Assembly (NCBI RefSeq): GCF_037543845.1
Contig: NZ_JBBIFX010000001.1
Span: 868,001-932,000 of the forward strand
DNA: 64,000 nt
DNA from: Gymnodinialimonas ulvae
GTDB lineage: Bacteria; Pseudomonadota; Alphaproteobacteria; Rhodobacterales; Rhodobacteraceae
Reading direction: 5' to 3'
The notes beneath the pieces are model-generated. The model searched no databases. It was not told the origin of the DNA and saw nothing but the letters and a program-made list of their open reading frames with translations. Position 1 is the first letter of the stretch; the number at the start of each line of letters is the position of its first letter. This document shows positions 41,043-50,052 of the stretch, piece by piece. A program made the position numbers and the translations under genes.

Positions 41043-42551
41043 TCATGCCGCCGCAGATCCGTGCGGAATAGCGGCTTGCATAATTGCTTCTTCATTCGCG
41101 TCTTCACGCGAGAACGCAGCCCTGATGCGGCCATCCGCCATCACCACGATCCTGTCTGAAAGACCGAGAAGTTCCGGCATCTCTGAAGAGATGACGATGA
41201 CGCCGAGGCCCTCTTGATCGGTCAGCTTGCGAATGAGGTCATAGATTTCGGACCGTGCTCCCACGTCGATGCCGCGGGTGGGTTCGTCGAGGATCAGGAT
41301 CTTGAGGTCACAGGCAAGCCACCGGGTCAGGACGACCTTCTGCTGGTTGCCGCCAGACAGGGATGTCACCGGGGCGTCCAGCGAAGAAGCCTTGAGCCGC
41401 ATCTTGGTGGAAATCTGTGAAATCAAGGCGAGGGCCTTGCGACGGTCATAGAACCCGCGGCTGGACACCTTCTCAGGCACGCAGAGGACAGAGTTTTCAA
41501 GGATTGTCTGCATCAACAGCAAAGCCTCTTCCTTGCGATCCTCCGGCGCAAACCCGATCCCTGCGGCGATCGCTGCGGCAGTGTCACCGGAAGGTAATTC
41601 GGTGCCGTTTACCATGACGGTCCCGGCAGTGCGGCGATGGAACCCGAAGATGCCTTTCGCAAGCTCGGATCGGCCAGCGCCGATCAATCCGCCGATGCCG
41701 AGGACTTCGCCCGCGCGAAGCTCAAGAGAGATGTCGTGGACGTGCTCCGTGTTCATCGCGTCGACCTTCAGAACAACTGAACCGTCGCTCGATTTTCGGT
41801 CCGGAAACATCTCGGATAATTCACGGCCGACCATGAGCCGGGTGATCTGGGATTCTGTCACGCCTTCTGCGGGCAGATCATCGACAAGCAACCCGTCGCG
41901 CAGGACGACCACCCGGTCTGCCAATGCGGTAATTTCGGGCAATCGGTGCGAGATGTAGATGATTGCAACGCCCTGCCCGCGAAGGTCGCGGATGATCGTA
42001 AAGAGGCGTTGTGTCTCTTCATCCGTCAACGACGACGTCGGCTCGTCGAATGCCACGAGCCTACCACCGGCTTGAACCGCGCGCATGATCTCGATCATTT
42101 GCCGCTGAGCAGGCCCCAGGCCACCGCACATCTGCCGCGGATGCAGTTCGCGTTCGATGCCGAATTTCTTGAGCAGCGCAGCCGTTTCGCGCATCAGGCG
42201 CTTCCAATCGAGAAAATGGCCTGCCTTGCGCGGCAAATCCCCTGCGAAAATGTTTTCCGCCACAGTCAGATCCGGCACGATCTCCGGCTCCTGGTGGATC
42301 ACGCGAATGCCCGCTTGATGGGCATCTCGGGGCTGACTGAATTCGACTGTCCGCCCCTCAACCTGGATCTCGCCACGCGTCGGAGCAAACACCCCTTCAA
42401 GCAAACGCATAAGAGTCGACTTCCCGGCGCCGTTTTCGCCAACCAAAGCCAGCACTTCGCCGAGTTTGACGTCAAACGAGATGTCGGTCAGTGCCTGCAC
42501 GGGCCCGAAGTGCTTTGTGAGGCCTCGGGTGCTTACAAATGCGTCCGGCAT
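41043..42551 (-). CDS. Sugar ABC transporter ATPase with two nucleotide-binding domains (RbsA/AraG type)
   Basis: 502 residues. First domain Walker A ALVGENGAGKSTLMRLL and DEPTSSLTDEE; second domain with a degenerate P-loop (IGGLIGAGRSELAKGI), signature LSGGNQQKVVLTRWL and DEPTRGIDVGA. This is the standard fused CUT2 ATPase. In domain 1 the usual LSVAQ-type signature appears as GLGPAQRQMIEIMRA, as is common in this family. Confidence 0.93.
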   Translation of the reverse strand: MPDAFVSTRGLTKHFGPVQALTDISFDVKLGEVLALVGENGAGKSTLMRLLEGVFAPTRGEIQVEGRTVEFSQPRDAHQAGIRVIHQEPEIVPDLTVAENIFAGDLPRKAGHFLDWKRLMRETAALLKKFGIERELHPRQMCGGLGPAQRQMIEIMRAVQAGGRLVAFDEPTSSLTDEETQRLFTIIRDLRGQGVAIIYISHRLPEITALADRVVVLRDGLLVDDLPAEGVTESQITRLMVGRELSEMFPDRKSSDGSVVLKVDAMNTEHVHDISLELRAGEVLGIGGLIGAGRSELAKGIFGFHRRTAGTVMVNGTELPSGDTAAAIAAGIGFAPEDRKEEALLLMQTILENSVLCVPEKVSSRGFYDRRKALALISQISTKMRLKASSLDAPVTSLSGGNQQKVVLTRWLACDLKILILDEPTRGIDVGARSEIYDLIRKLTDQEGLGVIVISSEMPELLGLSDRIVVMADGRIRAAFSREDANEEAIMQAAIPHGSAAA

Positions 42552-42583
42552 TGGAGTTCCTCATACATCTTGTGAAAGAAGTT

Positions 42584-42612
42584 GGAGCGGGCATGGGAGG
42601 ATTGCCCGCTCC
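42584..42612 (-). terminator. Stem-loop between binding-protein and ATPase genes
   Basis: GGAGCGGGCA and TGCCCGCTCC make a perfect 10-bp stem with a 9-base loop, 6 bases after the binding-protein stop on the minus strand. No strong T tract follows. Such stems after the first ABC gene usually stabilise the binding-protein mRNA and lower downstream expression. Confidence 0.65.
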
Positions 42613-42618
42613 GTCGCG

Positions 42619-43590
42619 TCATCCGTTACAAAGGCGGTCGCGATAGTCACCGAAATTTGCAAACGTCACAAATTCCGGATCGGAATAGGTTGCCTCTGGC
42701 AATGGAGCCCCATCGCGGATCGATGCAAGCAGTAGGTTGACCGCGTCGCGACCGTGGTTCTCGGAGTTGAGCCACATGGTGCCGCGATAGGCCGACTCCC
42801 GGCCGTTGCCGAACGCATCGCAGGCACGACTTCCGTCGATGCCGATCCCCATTCCGGTTTCCGCGGGATAACCGGAGTTCTCCATGGCACGCGCCGCGCC
42901 AAGTACTCCGTCATCGTTGCAGGCGTAGAAGATCCAGTTGTCGTATTGCGGATTGGCGGTCAGAGTTGTCGTCATGACGTCGATCGCGTTGACCATGCTG
43001 TTGTCATAGGCGGCGCGCACGATCTGATCCTCGGTGAGATCACTGTTGGCCAGAAGAGCTGCTTCGGCCCCGCCGTTGCGCTGCATGCAGGTGTCCGCCC
43101 GACGATCTTCAATCGAGACGATACCGACTGAGCCGGGTTCCCAGCCTGATTCCTCGTAGAACGCCGCCAACGCCTCGCCGACACGCTCACCGATCGCAAA
43201 TGCGTTCAGGCCGACATAAGGGACCGGGTTACCATCTTGGTCGACAATGTCATCGTCGACCGCAATGAGCGGGATGCCGGCTTCGGCAGCCCGAGCGGCC
43301 ACAATCGGACCAAGCGCCCGGTCGGGAACGACGATCGCAATTCCATCGACGCCATCGCCAATCATGGTGTCGAGGGTTGTGATCGTCAGGTCCGCGTTGA
43401 ACTGGACGTCCTGGCTGATGAACTCGGCACCACCGGCTTCCGCGGCAGCCGCCGCGCCTGCCACTTCCGCGACGAACCACGGATGGTCGCCCATCTTGTT
43501 GATGTACCCGATCCTGATGTCTTCGTCCGCATGTGCTGCTACTGGGGCCAGCAGGACGGCACCCATTGCCGTCATCATCTTGATATTCAT
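42619..43590 (-). CDS. Periplasmic sugar-binding protein, AraF-like
   Basis: 323 residues with signal peptide (MMTAMGAVLLAPVAAHA). Periplasmic-binding-protein type I fold: IRIGYINKMGDHPWFVAE, GIAIVVPDRALGPIVAARA, PLIAVDDDIVD and FAIGERVGEALAAFYEESGW, each aligning well by eye with E. coli AraF. AraF binds L-arabinose and D-galactose; the neighbouring galactonate genes favour D-galactose or a related aldose as inducer and substrate. Confidence 0.85.
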   Translation of the reverse strand: MNIKMMTAMGAVLLAPVAAHADEDIRIGYINKMGDHPWFVAEVAGAAAAAEAGGAEFISQDVQFNADLTITTLDTMIGDGVDGIAIVVPDRALGPIVAARAAEAGIPLIAVDDDIVDQDGNPVPYVGLNAFAIGERVGEALAAFYEESGWEPGSVGIVSIEDRRADTCMQRNGGAEAALLANSDLTEDQIVRAAYDNSMVNAIDVMTTTLTANPQYDNWIFYACNDDGVLGAARAMENSGYPAETGMGIGIDGSRACDAFGNGRESAYRGTMWLNSENHGRDAVNLLLASIRDGAPLPEATYSDPEFVTFANFGDYRDRLCNG

Positions 43591-43623
43591 GAGATTTCCT
43601 CCCTTAGAGTGCTCTAACGATTA

Positions 43624-44385
43624 TTAGTCGTGAAACAGTGCCGAACGTCCTCCATCGATGATGATCGTTTCGGCATTGATGAAGGGTGCTTCGTCTGAAG
43701 CGAGAAACACCGCAGTCATGGCGACTTCCTCTGGCCGTCCAATCCGACCGGGAGGATGCAACTTCTCAGCCTTGAGGCGTTCGGCTGCGGGATCTGGGAA
43801 ACCCGCCCAATAGGCTTGGGCGATTTCGGTATCGATATATGCGGGGGCGATGGCATTCACGCGAATGCCATCGGCGGCATATTCAATCCCAAGGGCTCGT
43901 GTCATCCCGATGAGCCCGTGTTTGGCCACCGGGTAAGGAAACGTATGCGGAATGATCTTGAAGCTGTGGCTGCTGGCGATGTTTACAATCGCACCCGTCG
44001 CCTTTTGACGCATGGTCGGGAGAACTGCTTCGGCCATCGCCCAACAGGCTTCAAGATCAAGCGCCATACAGCGCGCCCATTCAGACCTCGGCATCTCGTG
44101 TGGGCGGTGGAAGACATTGGCCCCTGCGTTGTTCACAAGAACATCGATGCGCCCGAACCGCTCAAGGGTATGCGCGACACAGCGCTCAACATCCGCTTGC
44201 TTGGTGACGTCCGTTTGGATGAACGAACCACCTATTTCGGCAGCGACCCCATTGCCGGTCTCCGCACGCAACTCTGCCACGACAACCTTTGCGCCCGCGT
44301 CGGCATAAGCCCGGGCGATCGCCGCGCCTATGCCTTGCCCGGCTCCGGTGACGATGGCCACTTTGTTCTGAAGTCTTCCATTCAT
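43624..44385 (-). CDS. SDR-family sugar dehydrogenase (galactose 1-dehydrogenase candidate)
   Basis: 253 residues, classical short-chain dehydrogenase: cofactor loop TGAGQGIGAAIARAY, NNAGANVF, catalytic Ser-Tyr-Lys (ASSHSF...YPVAKHGLIG) and IRVNAIAPAYIDTE. Asp/Glu after β2 (VVAELRAE) favours NAD+. It is 5 bases downstream of the galactonate dehydratase gene. In this operon it would oxidise D-galactose to galactonolactone; L-arabinose, L-rhamnose or fucose dehydrogenase activity is an alternative. No lactonase gene is seen nearby. Confidence 0.8.
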   Translation of the reverse strand: MNGRLQNKVAIVTGAGQGIGAAIARAYADAGAKVVVAELRAETGNGVAAEIGGSFIQTDVTKQADVERCVAHTLERFGRIDVLVNNAGANVFHRPHEMPRSEWARCMALDLEACWAMAEAVLPTMRQKATGAIVNIASSHSFKIIPHTFPYPVAKHGLIGMTRALGIEYAADGIRVNAIAPAYIDTEIAQAYWAGFPDPAAERLKAEKLHPPGRIGRPEEVAMTAVFLASDEAPFINAETIIIDGGRSALFHD

Positions 44386-44390
44386 CGTGA

Positions 44391-45563
44391 TCACCAATCC
44401 ACCACAGTGCCGTCCGCCAGAACGGCGTTGCGGGCGTGCAGGACTTCCTGTTCAAACGGATGGCAGGCGATTTCGTCTTCGTTGACCTCAAGCCCGAGGC
44501 CTGGTTTTTCGGGCAGGTCCCAACGGCCCGGAACACGGTCGATGGGCCAAGTGACGACATCATCGTACCAGGGAACCGCGCCGACCATCTCTTCCTGAAT
44601 GATGTGGTTGTGCGTCGAGATCCCGAAATGCAGTGCTGCGATCCCGGCTATGGGACCCAGCGGATTGTGCGGGGCCACACCGACGCCAGCTGTGTCACAT
44701 AGCGAGGCGATCTTCTTCGCCTCCCAAAGCCCACCGACATGGCAGATGTCGGGTTGCGCGATCTGGAAGGCCTGTTTCTTCAACGCGGCGTCGAAACCGA
44801 CCCGTCCCGTCAATCGTTCGCCAGCGGCAATCGTCACCGGGGACGTGCGGGTCAATTCGGCAAGGGCGTCGATGTTCTCAGGGGGAACCGGTTCCTCGGC
44901 GAAGAGGGGGCGCGACGGGGCAATCACTTTCAGGAACTCGCGGGCCAACGCGGCGGATGCAGGACGCCCATGGAAGTCGACCATGATGTCAACGTCGTCA
45001 CCCAGGGCCGAGCGCAGCGCGTCCATCGATTCTCCGACCTGATCGATGGCCCGAATTGGCGCAGTATAGGCGGCATAAGGGATCGAGACGACTTTGACCG
45101 CGTCGTATCCCGCCTGCACAACGGCACGCCCGCGTGCGACCAATTCGTCCGTGCTTTCGGTCTCATAGACCGATTGCATCTGGCCCATGCCGAGGTGCGT
45201 GTAGGTGCGCAGGTAGTCCCGACATTTCCCCCCCAGCAAGCGCCAGACGGGGGTATCCAATGATTTGCCAAGGATGTCCCACAACGCGATCTCGACGCCG
45301 CTGATCGCGGACATGCCGATCACGCCCATGCGCCAGAACCCGTGGCGCATCATGATCTGGTAGCATTGTTCGATGTCGCGGGGATCCTGGCCCAGAAGAA
45401 GCGGTTCCAGATCCTCGACCGCTCCCGTCACGGCGCGCGTCTTCCATTCCAAGGTAGCCTCGCCCCAGCCGACCAAACCGGGTACATCCGTTTCGACCCG
45501 AACAAAGATCCAGTTCCGCATTTCAGCGTTGCAGACGATGCTCTTGATGCCCGTGATCTTCAC
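44391..45563 (-). CDS. dgoD: D-galactonate dehydratase family protein (mandelate racemase/enolase superfamily)
   Basis: 390 residues. The capping domain starts MKITGIKSIVCNAEMRNWIFV, then the barrel: metal ligands in MVDFHGRPASAA, FAEEPVPPEN and IAAGERLTGR. The catalytic His lies in VAPHNPLGPIAG, as in galactonate dehydratases, and WWDD-like end segments follow. It removes water from D-galactonate to give 2-keto-3-deoxygalactonate. The start overlaps the GntR gene stop by 4 bases. Related dehydratases for other aldonates are not excluded. Confidence 0.85.
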   Translation of the reverse strand: MKITGIKSIVCNAEMRNWIFVRVETDVPGLVGWGEATLEWKTRAVTGAVEDLEPLLLGQDPRDIEQCYQIMMRHGFWRMGVIGMSAISGVEIALWDILGKSLDTPVWRLLGGKCRDYLRTYTHLGMGQMQSVYETESTDELVARGRAVVQAGYDAVKVVSIPYAAYTAPIRAIDQVGESMDALRSALGDDVDIMVDFHGRPASAALAREFLKVIAPSRPLFAEEPVPPENIDALAELTRTSPVTIAAGERLTGRVGFDAALKKQAFQIAQPDICHVGGLWEAKKIASLCDTAGVGVAPHNPLGPIAGIAALHFGISTHNHIIQEEMVGAVPWYDDVVTWPIDRVPGRWDLPEKPGLGLEVNEDEIACHPFEQEVLHARNAVLADGTVVDW

Positions 45564-46360
45564 GTGTGTCCCTTTCCGGCAGGATCTATCGCGACTTTCG
45601 ACGCGCTTTCTTCAAGGGCGGTGTCCATGTCGCTTTTCGCCAGAGAGATGAGCGCACGCATCCCAGCCTCAGCTTCGTCGGGGCGGCGCATGCGGATTGC
45701 TTCCATGACGACGCGGTGCATCTCGATGGCTTGTTCAAAGGATTGGCTTGCGCGATTGGTTTTCCGGAAACTCGTCAGAAGCGCCGCTCGAATGGCGATG
45801 CCGAACTGGGCGAACACCCAGTTGCCGCTGGCCTCGAGAATTGCGGTATGGAAATCGAGATCGGACTTGCTGAAATCGTTGTTCTCGCGGCCTCCGGCAT
45901 CGGCCATAGCGTCGAAGGCTTCGGCGATCCTGAGCAGCTCACGGGTGTCGCCACGTTCTGCGGCCAGTCGTGCGGCGGCTGGTTCCAGCAACTCCCGAGC
46001 CTCCAGCAGCGCCCGGTGAAACGAGGCGTCCTGGACCCCGCTCATGGCCGCTTCAAGGACGATCGGATCAAGCATTTGCCAAGCCGTTTTCGCCTGCACC
46101 ACAGTGCCGGCACGGGGACGGGACCGGATCAGACCTTGGGCGCTCATGTATTGCATGGTTTCGCGCAGCGTTGTGCGGCTTACGTCAAAACGATCCAGCA
46201 GCTCGGCTTCAGCGGGGAGCGTCGCCCCCTCGGCGAATTCACCCGACACAACCGCTTGGACGAATTCTTGCAGGCACCCGGACATCTTGCGTCCGGTCTT
46301 GCCACCTGAATTCGGGGCAAGCCTGCCGCCAGACCTCTGGTTGTCTTTCGCGTCAGCCAT
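45560..46360 (-). CDS. GntR/FadR-family regulator
   Basis: 266 residues. The winged HTH spans about 40-95 (LPAEAELLDRFDVSRTTLRETMQYMSAQGLI), followed by an all-helical FCD ligand domain with metal-site His and Asp residues (DLDFHTAILEASGNWVF and EMHRVVMEAI). It is likely a repressor of the divergent epimerase gene and of its own sugar-acid operon, relieved by galactonate or a related acid. It heads the operon dgoD-SDR-ABC-dgoK. Confidence 0.88.
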   Translation of the reverse strand: MADAKDNQRSGGRLAPNSGGKTGRKMSGCLQEFVQAVVSGEFAEGATLPAEAELLDRFDVSRTTLRETMQYMSAQGLIRSRPRAGTVVQAKTAWQMLDPIVLEAAMSGVQDASFHRALLEARELLEPAAARLAAERGDTRELLRIAEAFDAMADAGGRENNDFSKSDLDFHTAILEASGNWVFAQFGIAIRAALLTSFRKTNRASQSFEQAIEMHRVVMEAIRMRRPDEAEAGMRALISLAKSDMDTALEESASKVAIDPAGKGHT

Positions 46361-46509
46361 GTGTTCCTCCCTGATTTGGTATCAAATATTATTTATTCAT
46401 TTTTAGATAGTACTTTTTAGATCATTCGTACTATAAAACCGCAGCGCTCTGGAATGAAACAACAAAATATCAGTGCGAGCCCGCACACGGTGGTGGGTAG
46501 GAGGAAAAA

Positions 46510-47394
46510 ATGAGCGAATCAAACCGTGTGAACCTGGCGTTGGGGGGGCTCAAAGCCTCGCTTTCGCTCCATGGTGGCGCGATCCTGAGTTGCACTTGGA
46601 GAGGGATACCGATCCTTCGCACAGCTCCAGAAGGGTGCGGACCTGGCGATCGGGCCTGCTTTCCTCTGCTGCCATTCGGCAATCGCATCACTGGCAACGG
46701 GTTCAGGTTCGAAGGTCGGTCATTCAGTTTGACGCCGAATACACCCCACGATCCGCACTACCTGCACGGCGAGGGTTGGCAAAGTGACTGGCAGATGACC
46801 AAGAATACGCCAGACACGGTTGAGATGCGTCACGCCTGCGTCGGATCGACAATCCCCTACGCGTATCAAGCGACCCAGTCCATTTCTGTGGCCGAAGAGG
46901 ATCTATCGCTGACGCTTTCGGTCACGAACGTTGGACCGCTCAGGATGCCCTTCGGGATCGGTTTCCACCCCTACTTCCCCTTGACCCGCAACACCGTGCT
47001 TCAGTTCCTCGCGGGGCCCATGATGGACGAACTACCAGGACATCTGTCCGGCCCGCCTGTTCCGACGCCCGCAGATATGGACTTTCGCACCGGTGCCCCG
47101 CTCCCCGGGCGATGGATCAACAATGCGTTCGAAAATTGGGACGGCGACGCATGGATCAAATGGCTGGACAGAGGCATCGCCGTACATGTGCAGGCGGATG
47201 CAGTCTTTCGCGTCGCGCAGCTCTACGCGCCGGGATCTACAGAGGGTCCGTCTACTGACGCGGACTATTTTGCATTTGAGCCCATGAGCCACCTTCCCAA
47301 TGGCCACAACTTGGAAGACTTGGGCGGGCTGGTCCCGCTCGCAAAAGGCGAAACCCTCACCGCGAGCTTGGTCTTGAGGCCACAGGTCTTGTGA
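46510..47394 (+). CDS. Aldose 1-epimerase family protein
   Basis: 294 residues of the galactose mutarotase fold: CFPLLPFGNRITGNGFRF, HYLHGEGWQSDWQM (catalytic His) and GFHPYFPLTRNTVLQF (second His); a late FAFEPMSHLPNG resembles the Glu-containing region. It interconverts α and β anomers of an aldose. It is divergent from the GntR gene and presumably co-regulated, preparing sugar for the dehydrogenase. Ribosome site AGGAGG upstream. Confidence 0.85.
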   Translation: MSESNRVNLALGGLKASLSLHGGAILSCTWRGIPILRTAPEGCGPGDRACFPLLPFGNRITGNGFRFEGRSFSLTPNTPHDPHYLHGEGWQSDWQMTKNTPDTVEMRHACVGSTIPYAYQATQSISVAEEDLSLTLSVTNVGPLRMPFGIGFHPYFPLTRNTVLQFLAGPMMDELPGHLSGPPVPTPADMDFRTGAPLPGRWINNAFENWDGDAWIKWLDRGIAVHVQADAVFRVAQLYAPGSTEGPSTDADYFAFEPMSHLPNGHNLEDLGGLVPLAKGETLTASLVLRPQVL

Positions 47395-47536
47395 AACGCG
47401 GCGTCGCCGGTCCCGGCTCGATCAAGTAGGCTGGGTTGCGCAAATCCACCGTTCTTCGTCAAATGCTCCAAGGTTGGCTAAGGGCCGAGGACACCCCCCT
47501 TCCCCTCAACAGATGCGCCGCCTCCGACCACGGTGT

Positions 47537-48451
47537 TCAGGTTTCTCGGATTTCGCTGTCCGGCCTCAGCCTTTCCTCGCACATTTCCTTTAGAACCTTG
47601 ACGAACGACGCCCGCGCCGGGTGTGGAACGTTGGTATCGGATACAAAGTATCCAAAGTCGATGTTCACGCGAGGCCGCCATTGACGAACCGCCAAGCCGT
47701 GCTGCTCTGCCGGGCTGAGTGTAATTGAATCGGTAAATGTGAAACCGATCCCCTCTCGGACCAACCGACAGGCCGCCAGACTTGTCGACATTTCGTGTAT
47801 GACGTCCAGATGCTCATCAGCTTTGGTCAGTTGGCGGTCTAACAGAGCGCGCATATTCGTACTCTCTTCTAACGCAACATAAGACAGATCCCTCACGTCG
47901 TCCGGCGTCAGGACCTGCTTTCGGGTTGCTGGATGAGCGTCGGGTAGCGCCACCCGCATTTCGGCCTGTGCCAGCAATTGCGCTGAGGGGTTCTGATCGG
48001 GCAACGGCAATGTGGCGACCCCGACGTCGTAGAGGCCGTGCGTAATGCGGCGACCCAGATACCGGCGCGGATGCACCTCCAGCTTCAGTTTGACGCTCGG
48101 GTCGAGCTTGACGAGGCATGCCATGGCCGGCACGATCAGGCCCTCAACCATCCTGGGGTGGCAGATCACCCGCAGGGGCGGAGCGGAGTTGGTTGCGATC
48201 TGCTGAAACAAGTCCGGAAGGTCGTCTACAGACGCCAGAATACGCACGGCTTGGGGGTAGAACGCATCGGCCTGATGGGTCGGAACCATGCGTTTGCGAT
48301 CACGGTGAAACAATTGAATGTCGAACTCCGCCTCAAGGATCTGAATGAGCCTGCTTGCGGCCGGTTGGCTGAGGTTCATCTTGTGACAAGCCCGTGCCAG
48401 CGTTCCCTCATCCATGACGTTTACGAAAACGCGCAGGCTCTTGAGGTTCAT
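47537..48451 (-). CDS. LysR-family regulator
   Basis: 304 residues. The N-terminal HTH reads LKSLRVFVNVMDEGTLARACHKMNLSQPAASRLIQ, and the C-terminal periplasmic-binding-like domain follows (PPLRVICHPRMVEGLIVPAM). I start at MNLKSLRV, with an AAGG site; a start at 48487 would add 12 residues. It is divergent from the tctCBA-DUF3604-CoA transferase operon and most likely its activator. Confidence 0.87.
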   Translation of the reverse strand: MNLKSLRVFVNVMDEGTLARACHKMNLSQPAASRLIQILEAEFDIQLFHRDRKRMVPTHQADAFYPQAVRILASVDDLPDLFQQIATNSAPPLRVICHPRMVEGLIVPAMACLVKLDPSVKLKLEVHPRRYLGRRITHGLYDVGVATLPLPDQNPSAQLLAQAEMRVALPDAHPATRKQVLTPDDVRDLSYVALEESTNMRALLDRQLTKADEHLDVIHEMSTSLAACRLVREGIGFTFTDSITLSPAEQHGLAVRQWRPRVNIDFGYFVSDTNVPHPARASFVKVLKEMCEERLRPDSEIRET

Positions 48452-48604
48452 GACAAGTGCCTTTCCTTCTTCGAAATCCACGGTCATCAGCTTTTTCGAA
48501 GATGTAATCCGATTATAAGATTTTTTCGATCAATTTTTTTCGTCTACGATATCGAAAACCAGTGTTCGGCCAACGATGCCGGATCCCCAACAAGGAGTAT
48601 TTCG

Positions 48605-49567
48605 ATGGATCGTAGATCATTTCTGCACCTCAGCCTCGCAGCGCCTGCTTTGGCGATGACGTCCACTGCAGCGTTCGCCGAGTGGAATCCGCGCCGTCCG
48701 GTCAACGTGATCGTTCCTTATTCCGCAGGTGGCGGCACGGACAGCTTTGGCCGCGCGCTGGCGGAGTCGGCGGAAGCCGCCCTTCCCGTGCCCATGGTGA
48801 TCGTTAACCGCCCGGGTTCGTCCGGCATCACCGGGGCGACCGAGGCCGCAGGGGCGCGTCCCGATGGCAGCACCTTCATGATGACGTCGTCGGGGTCCTT
48901 AACCTTGACGTATCTGTTGCGTCACACCGATGTGGACCCCTTCGACAGCTTCATTCCTGTCGCCCAGATCGGTCGTTTGACGACATCGCTTATGGTTCCC
49001 ATGGACAGCCCGTACGAGACCTTGGATGATTTGGTGGCCGCCATACAGGAGGCACCGGGCACCTTGCGGTGGGCTCATACCGGACGCGGCGGCTTCCACC
49101 ACGTGGCGGGCCAGGGCTTCCTGAACGCTGCCGGGTTGGAAGCGCAGGATGTGCCCTTCAGTGGCGGCGGCAATACGCGCGCTGCCGTCATTGGCGGACA
49201 GGTCGATTTTGGCATGATCGGAATTCAACAGGCGGCTGGTTTTGCCAACGAATTGCGCACCCTTGCCTTGGTGTCTGACACCCGCGATGCCTTTGCAACC
49301 GAGGTTCCGACGTTCGCCGAACAAGGCTACGAGGTGCCGTTGATCTCTTCACCCATCGTGGTGTTTGCACCGCTTGGCACGCCTGACGATGTTGTCACCG
49401 GCATGCAGGACGCGATTGAGGAGATAACGCAGGAGCAAGGCTTCATCGACAGCATGGCCGAGCGTGGAAATGCACCGGCGTTCTTGCCGGGTGCCGATGT
49501 CGCGACTGTTCTGGCGGCGTTGCGCGATGATGCAGCACCCATTGTCGCCGGTATCTCCGAGGAATGA
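48605..49567 (+). CDS. Tripartite tricarboxylate transporter substrate-binding protein (TctC/Bug)
   Basis: 320 residues. Signal peptide with an RR pair (MDRRSFLHLSLAAPALAMTS). Bug-fold marks are WNPRRPVNVIVPYSAGGGTDSF, VNRPGSSGITGATEAA and GGGNTRAAVIGGQVDFG. It binds carboxylates in the periplasm. Preceded by AAGGAG. The stop overlaps tctB by 4 bases. Confidence 0.92.
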   Translation: MDRRSFLHLSLAAPALAMTSTAAFAEWNPRRPVNVIVPYSAGGGTDSFGRALAESAEAALPVPMVIVNRPGSSGITGATEAAGARPDGSTFMMTSSGSLTLTYLLRHTDVDPFDSFIPVAQIGRLTTSLMVPMDSPYETLDDLVAAIQEAPGTLRWAHTGRGGFHHVAGQGFLNAAGLEAQDVPFSGGGNTRAAVIGGQVDFGMIGIQQAAGFANELRTLALVSDTRDAFATEVPTFAEQGYEVPLISSPIVVFAPLGTPDDVVTGMQDAIEEITQEQGFIDSMAERGNAPAFLPGADVATVLAALRDDAAPIVAGISEE

Positions 49568-50049
49568 ACACAGTTACGCCCTCTCGCCGCTTGGGCCAGG
49601 GCGTCGTCATCGGCGCGGTGCTGATTGTTATCAGCATCGCCGCCCTTGTCGCCAGTTTCCAGATCGACAAGGATCCTGGCGGCGGCTGGGGCGCGCGGAT
49701 CTTTCCGCTTGCGGGATCGGGCGCACTGTCGATCGTGGGCTTGTTGGAGCTTCGATCCGGTCAAATCGCCAGCGTCAATGCACCCACCAAAGTCAATCCT
49801 TCCATCTGGGCGTTGCTGATATTGGCGCTTGGCTATGTCTGGCTGATCAGCAAAATCGGCTACCTTCTAAGTACCGGATTGGTTGCACCCCTGGCGTTAT
49901 GGGTGTTCGGCATTCGGCGGCCGATAGCCCTTCTTCTTGCCGCTCTTCTGTGTCCGGCGATCTACCATTTGGTCTTCTTCGAATTGCTCGGCGTTTTCCC
50001 GCCCTACGGCAAATGGTTTGACCTGCTCGACATCTTGCAAGGCTATTGA
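49564..50049 (+). CDS. Tripartite tricarboxylate transporter small membrane subunit (TctB)
   Basis: 161 residues, four hydrophobic segments (GVVIGAVLIVISIAALVASF, WALLILALGYVWLISKIGYLL and others). The order C-B-A and its position define it as TctB, since the family is weakly conserved. It ends 3 bases before tctA. Confidence 0.88.
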   Translation: MNTVTPSRRLGQGVVIGAVLIVISIAALVASFQIDKDPGGGWGARIFPLAGSGALSIVGLLELRSGQIASVNAPTKVNPSIWALLILALGYVWLISKIGYLLSTGLVAPLALWVFGIRRPIALLLAALLCPAIYHLVFFELLGVFPPYGKWFDLLDILQGY

Positions 50050-50052
50050 CGG